A model generated the notes under the pieces. The model made no database searches, had not been told where the DNA came from, and was given only the letters and a program-made list of their open reading frames with translations. Shown piece after piece: positions 45,340-48,025 of a stretch of DNA of 48,025 bases. Within the stretch, counting starts at the first letter, position 1. Every line of letters starts with the position of its first letter. The stretch covers positions 1 to 48,025 of the forward strand of contig CAYPQD010000019.1 of assembly GCA_964412785.1 (NCBI GenBank). Direction: 5' to 3'. The stretch is from UBA5336 sp964412785 (GTDB taxonomy: Bacteria > Pseudomonadota > Alphaproteobacteria > Caulobacterales > Hyphomonadaceae). The position numbers and the translations under genes are program-made.

Positions 45340-46875
45340 ATGTTCGACACGCTGACAGACCGCCTTGGCGGCATTTTCGACGGGCTCACCGGGCGCGGTG
45401 CGCTGAGCGAGAAGGACGTGTCAGCGGCGCTGCGCGAGATCCGCGTGGCGCTGCTGGAGGCCGATGTCGCGCTGCCAGTGGTTAAGGATTTCGTCGCCAA
45501 GGTTAAGGCGCGCGCGGTCGGCGAGGAGGTGATCCGATCGGTCAAGCCGGGCCAGCAGGTCGTCAAGATCGTCCATGATGCGCTGATCGACATGCTCGGC
45601 GGCAAGGCGGCCGACACGGGCCTTCGCATCGACAGCCCGCCGGCGGTGATCATGATGGCCGGCCTGCAGGGCTCGGGCAAGACGACGACAACCGGCAAGC
45701 TCGCCCTCAGGCTGGCCGGAAAACAGCGCAAGAGGGTTTTGCTGGCCTCCCTCGATGTGCGCCGGCCGGCGGCAATGGAACAACTCGCGATCCTCGCGGA
45801 CCAGGCCGGCGAGGGCGTCACCGCGCTGGCGATCGTGAAGGGCCAGCTGCCGGCCGATATTGCCCGGCGCGCCCTCAACGCGGCGAAGATCGGCGGCCAT
45901 GACGTGCTCATCCTTGATACAGCGGGCCGCACCTCGATCGACGAGCAGATGATGGCAGAGGCGGCCGAGATCGCGGCGATCGCCAACCCGGCCGAGACGC
46001 TGCTCGTTGCTGACGCGCTGACCGGCCAGGACGCGGTGGAGACAGCGCGGCGCTTTCATGAGCGCCTGAAGCTGACCGGCCTTGTCCTGACACGGATGGA
46101 TGGCGACGGGCGCGGCGGCGCGGCGCTGTCTATGCGCGCGGTCACCGGCCTGCCGATCAAGTTCCTCGGCGTCGGCGAGAAGCTCGACGGGCTGGACGCC
46201 TTCGATGCCGAGCGCCTGGCGGGGCGCATCCTTGGCCAGGGCGACATCGTCTCGCTGGTGGAAAAGGCCGCCGAACAGTTCGACCAGGACAAGGCCGACC
46301 GGCTCGCGAAGAAGATGAAGAAGGGCGAGTTCGACCTCGAAGACCTTCGCGACCAGCTGCGCCAGATGCAGAAGATGGGCGGCCTTGGCGGGATCATGGG
46401 CATGATGCCCGGCGCCAAGAAGATGAAGCAGGCCATGGCCGACGCGGACATGGATGACCGGGTGCTCGCCCGCCAGGAGGCGATCATCAACTCGATGACG
46501 CCGCAGGAACGGCGCAAGCCCGCCCTGCTCAACGCTTCGCGCCGCAAGCGCATCGCAGCCGGCGCCGGTGTGGAGGTCTCTGACGTCAACAGGCTGATGA
46601 AGATGCACAAGCAGATGTCGGGCTTGATGAAGAAGCTCGGCAAGGGCGGCATGAAGGGCCTGATGGGCGCACTTGGTGGCATGGGCGGCCCAGGCGGCGG
46701 CCTGCCTGGCGGTGGCGGCGGACTGCCCGGCCTCGGCGGCCCGGGTGGCGGGCCGGGTGGCGGGCCGGGTGGCGGGATTGGCGGCGGGATCGGCGGCGCG
46801 CCGGGCGGCCTTCCGGGCCTGGGCAGCGGCAGCGGCCTGCCGCCGGGACTTGGCGGAAGGAGCGGCAAGAAATGA
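45340..46875 (+). CDS. ffh: Signal recognition particle protein Ffh (SRP54)
   Basis: 511 residues, above the usual length of about 450. N domain 1-100, G domain with P-loop GLQGSGKTTTTGKLA near residue 108, LLASLDVRRPAAMEQLA, ILDTAGRTSIDEQM and TRMDGDGRGGAA. The M domain is Met-rich (GGIMGMMPGAKKMKQAM) and carries the RNA-binding SRRKRIAAGAG. From about residue 444 on, a Gly/Pro-rich tail is built partly from 12-bp tandem repeats. It targets membrane proteins with 4.5S RNA and FtsY. GAAGGAG lies 9 bp upstream. The stop overlaps aroQ (ATGA). Confidence 0.96.
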   Translation: MFDTLTDRLGGIFDGLTGRGALSEKDVSAALREIRVALLEADVALPVVKDFVAKVKARAVGEEVIRSVKPGQQVVKIVHDALIDMLGGKAADTGLRIDSPPAVIMMAGLQGSGKTTTTGKLALRLAGKQRKRVLLASLDVRRPAAMEQLAILADQAGEGVTALAIVKGQLPADIARRALNAAKIGGHDVLILDTAGRTSIDEQMMAEAAEIAAIANPAETLLVADALTGQDAVETARRFHERLKLTGLVLTRMDGDGRGGAALSMRAVTGLPIKFLGVGEKLDGLDAFDAERLAGRILGQGDIVSLVEKAAEQFDQDKADRLAKKMKKGEFDLEDLRDQLRQMQKMGGLGGIMGMMPGAKKMKQAMADADMDDRVLARQEAIINSMTPQERRKPALLNASRRKRIAAGAGVEVSDVNRLMKMHKQMSGLMKKLGKGGMKGLMGALGGMGGPGGGLPGGGGGLPGLGGPGGGPGGGPGGGIGGGIGGAPGGLPGLGSGSGLPPGLGGRSGKK

Positions 46876-47162
46876 CCTGTCCGACAAGCGAGCTTGCCCG
46901 CCTGCGCGCGTCCATCGACAATCTCGATGCCATCCTCGTGCGCACCCTGGCTGAGCGGTTCAAGCTGACCCAGGAGGTCGGCAGGCTGAAGGCAGCCCAC
47001 GCCCTGCCGCCGGCGGACAAGGCGCGCGAGGTGCGGCAGATCGAACGCCTGCGCGCCCTCGCCGACGAGAGCGGGCTCGACCCCGCCTTCGCGGAGACAT
47101 TCCTCACCTTCATCATCGCCGAGGTGATCCGCCACCATGAGCAGATCCGGGAAGCGCAATGA
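46872..47162 (+). CDS. aroQ: Chorismate mutase, AroQ type
   Basis: 96 residues, a single all-helical domain. LRASIDNLDAILVRTLAERF carries the conserved Arg and Asp of helix 1, then LTQEVGRLKA with its conserved Lys, and a last helix FLTFIIAEVIRHHEQIREAQ. It converts chorismate to prephenate for Phe and Tyr synthesis. Placement between ffh and rpsP is common in alphaproteobacteria. Confidence 0.9.
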   Translation: MTCPTSELARLRASIDNLDAILVRTLAERFKLTQEVGRLKAAHALPPADKAREVRQIERLRALADESGLDPAFAETFLTFIIAEVIRHHEQIREAQ

Positions 47163-47232
47163 GCGTTTCCGAGCCGGCGTGCAGCCATTACTCACCCCAT
47201 CCACCCCACAGTGACATCCTGAAGGAGTTCCC

Positions 47233-47694
47233 ATGTCCCTGAGAATCCGGCTCGCCCGTGGCGGGTCCAAGAAACGTCCATTCTACCGCGTTGTCGTTGC
47301 CGACAGTCGCATGCCGCGCGATGGCCGCTTCATCGACAAGATCGGCACCTATGACCCGCGCCTGCCCAAGGACAGCGCCGAGCGGGTGAAGATCGACCCG
47401 ATCAAGGCCGCCGATTGGATACGCAAGGGCGCGCGCCCGACGGACCGGGTCGCGCGCTTCCTCGGCCAGATCACGCCGGAAGGCGCCGACAGGCCGCTGT
47501 GGGACTGGCAGGCGGGCAGCAACCCGAAGAAGGGCGAGCCCGGCCAGAAGGCAAAGGAACGCGCCCAGGAGCGCGAGGAGAAGCGCCTCGCTGCCGAAGA
47601 GGCGGCCCGGGAAGCAGCCGAGGCCGGAGCTGCAGCGGCCGAAGAGCCCGTTGACGGCGAAGCCAGCGAGGGCGAGGAGAAGGCCGAGGCTTAG
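47233..47694 (+). CDS. rpsP: Small ribosomal subunit protein bS16
   Basis: 153 residues. The conserved core is MSLRIRLARGGSKKRPFYRV and FIDKIGTYDPRLPKDSAERV, up to about residue 85. A charged Ala/Glu/Lys-rich tail of about 65 residues (AQEREEKRLAAEEAAREAAE) follows; long tails occur in other alphaproteobacterial bS16. AAGGAG lies 6 bp before the ATG. rimM and trmD normally follow; here an inverted-repeat element begins right after the stop. Confidence 0.95.
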   Translation: MSLRIRLARGGSKKRPFYRVVVADSRMPRDGRFIDKIGTYDPRLPKDSAERVKIDPIKAADWIRKGARPTDRVARFLGQITPEGADRPLWDWQAGSNPKKGEPGQKAKERAQEREEKRLAAEEAAREAAEAGAAAAEEPVDGEASEGEEKAEA

Positions 47695-48005
47695 GGCAGG
47701 TTCCGACCAAATTGACCCACTTGGCCGCTTGGATTTTTCGTCAGGGCTAGGAGCGTGTCGTCCGGCGATGCGGGCATCGTCGGACCGGCGCGCGACGACG
47801 ATCCTGGCGGAAAAGACAAGTGGCGAGACGGGCTCTGCGCGTCAATCCATTGTTCTAAAGGAACTCTTCGCGGAAAGCGCTGGGGCGTCTTTTGCGCTCT
47901 GGCGGCGTCGAAATGCTCGCAGGATGCCGGCATCCTGCTCCGCTTTCTCCTTGCCAGAGCACAAAAACCACCCCGCCATGTGGGTCAATTTGGCCGGAAT
48001 CTGTC
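47695..48005. mobile_element. MITE-like element with long inverted terminal repeats
   Basis: A 311-bp unit. The left end GGCAGGTTCCGACCAAATTG followed by ACCCAC is matched by the reverse complement of the right end, GACAGATTCCGGCCAAATTG then ACCCAC. About 27 of the first 31 bases are identical, with weaker similarity for some 30 more. No transposase frame is inside. Flanks TTAG and TTAA hint at a TTA-type target. Inside lies a 20-bp perfect palindrome (47919-47938). The remaining 20 bp to the window end show nothing. Confidence 0.75.
47919..47938. repeat. 20-bp perfect palindrome
   Basis: GCAGGATGCCGGCATCCTGC reads identically on both strands. It lies in the right half of the inverted-repeat element. 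Confidence 0.85.
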
Positions 48006-48025
48006 TTAACCTCCAGCAACGACCG

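Noticed and set aside
47691..48009. Two small open frames inside the 311-bp element as genes
   Set aside because: Both end in near-identical peptides (VGQFGRNL) because each reads through one of the inverted arms. They lack ribosome sites and family features.

Overview
This is about 48 kb of a GC-rich chromosome. Gene order and content point to an alphaproteobacterium, most likely near the Maricaulales/Hyphomonadales or Caulobacterales. Supporting signs are trpA-accD-folC, rpmH-rnpA-yidC-engB, ffh-aroQ-rpsP, an AccD with a degenerate zinc finger, and CtrA-like TTAA-N7-TTAA sites. The placement rests on pattern recognition only; no search was run.

Layout. 1-5.3 kb: repeat copy A, a membrane-protein remnant, then trpA, accD, folC, an Ada-like methyltransferase, a small membrane protein and a glyoxalase-type protein, mostly with overlapping or tight junctions. 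5.3-12.5 kb: two SDR genes, two unknown genes, clpB, and a DUF350/serine protease pair. 12.6-18.6 kb: an hbd-like SDR and a PLP decarboxylase face a core operon read from the right (rpmH, rnpA, yidC, brnT, brnA, engB). Repeat copy B sits between the convergent ends. 18.7-31.2 kb: an FAD monooxygenase, then four minus-strand genes that form the most interesting block. These are two secreted DUF11-type proteins, a 1,684-residue outer-membrane barrel protein and a 1,362-residue DUF11/GEVED surface protein. 31.4-39.8 kb: tRNA-Ser, msrA, a TPR-like membrane protein, gluQRS, an EamA transporter, an alkaline phosphatase, an ArsC-type reductase, a PNPOx-like flavoprotein, a dicarboxylate/amino-acid symporter and a DUF3617 protein. 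39.8-43.6 kb: a weak ORF, a decayed repeat piece, divergent oxyR and ahpC-ahpD, and a frameshifted accessory gene ending in repeat copy C. 43.6-48 kb: an unknown gene, a PaaI-type thioesterase, a GNAT protein, ffh, aroQ, rpsP, and a 311-bp inverted-repeat element where rimM would be expected.

Best candidate for something undescribed: the DUF11/barrel cluster at 19919-31159. Its three non-barrel proteins all end in the same short pattern (S/T, F/I, R, A, x, hydrophobic, K, stop). Two of its genes carry CtrA-like sites at matching distances from their start codons. Together they could be a cell-cycle-controlled outer-membrane display system. That function is inference; the architecture is visible in the sequence.

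Other notable points: a dispersed 113-115 bp palindromic repeat with inverted ATACCA ends (three copies plus a decayed end); a BrnT/BrnA toxin-antitoxin pair inside the yidC-engB operon; an rnpA whose only standard start lies inside rpmH; and a MITE-like element behind rpsP.
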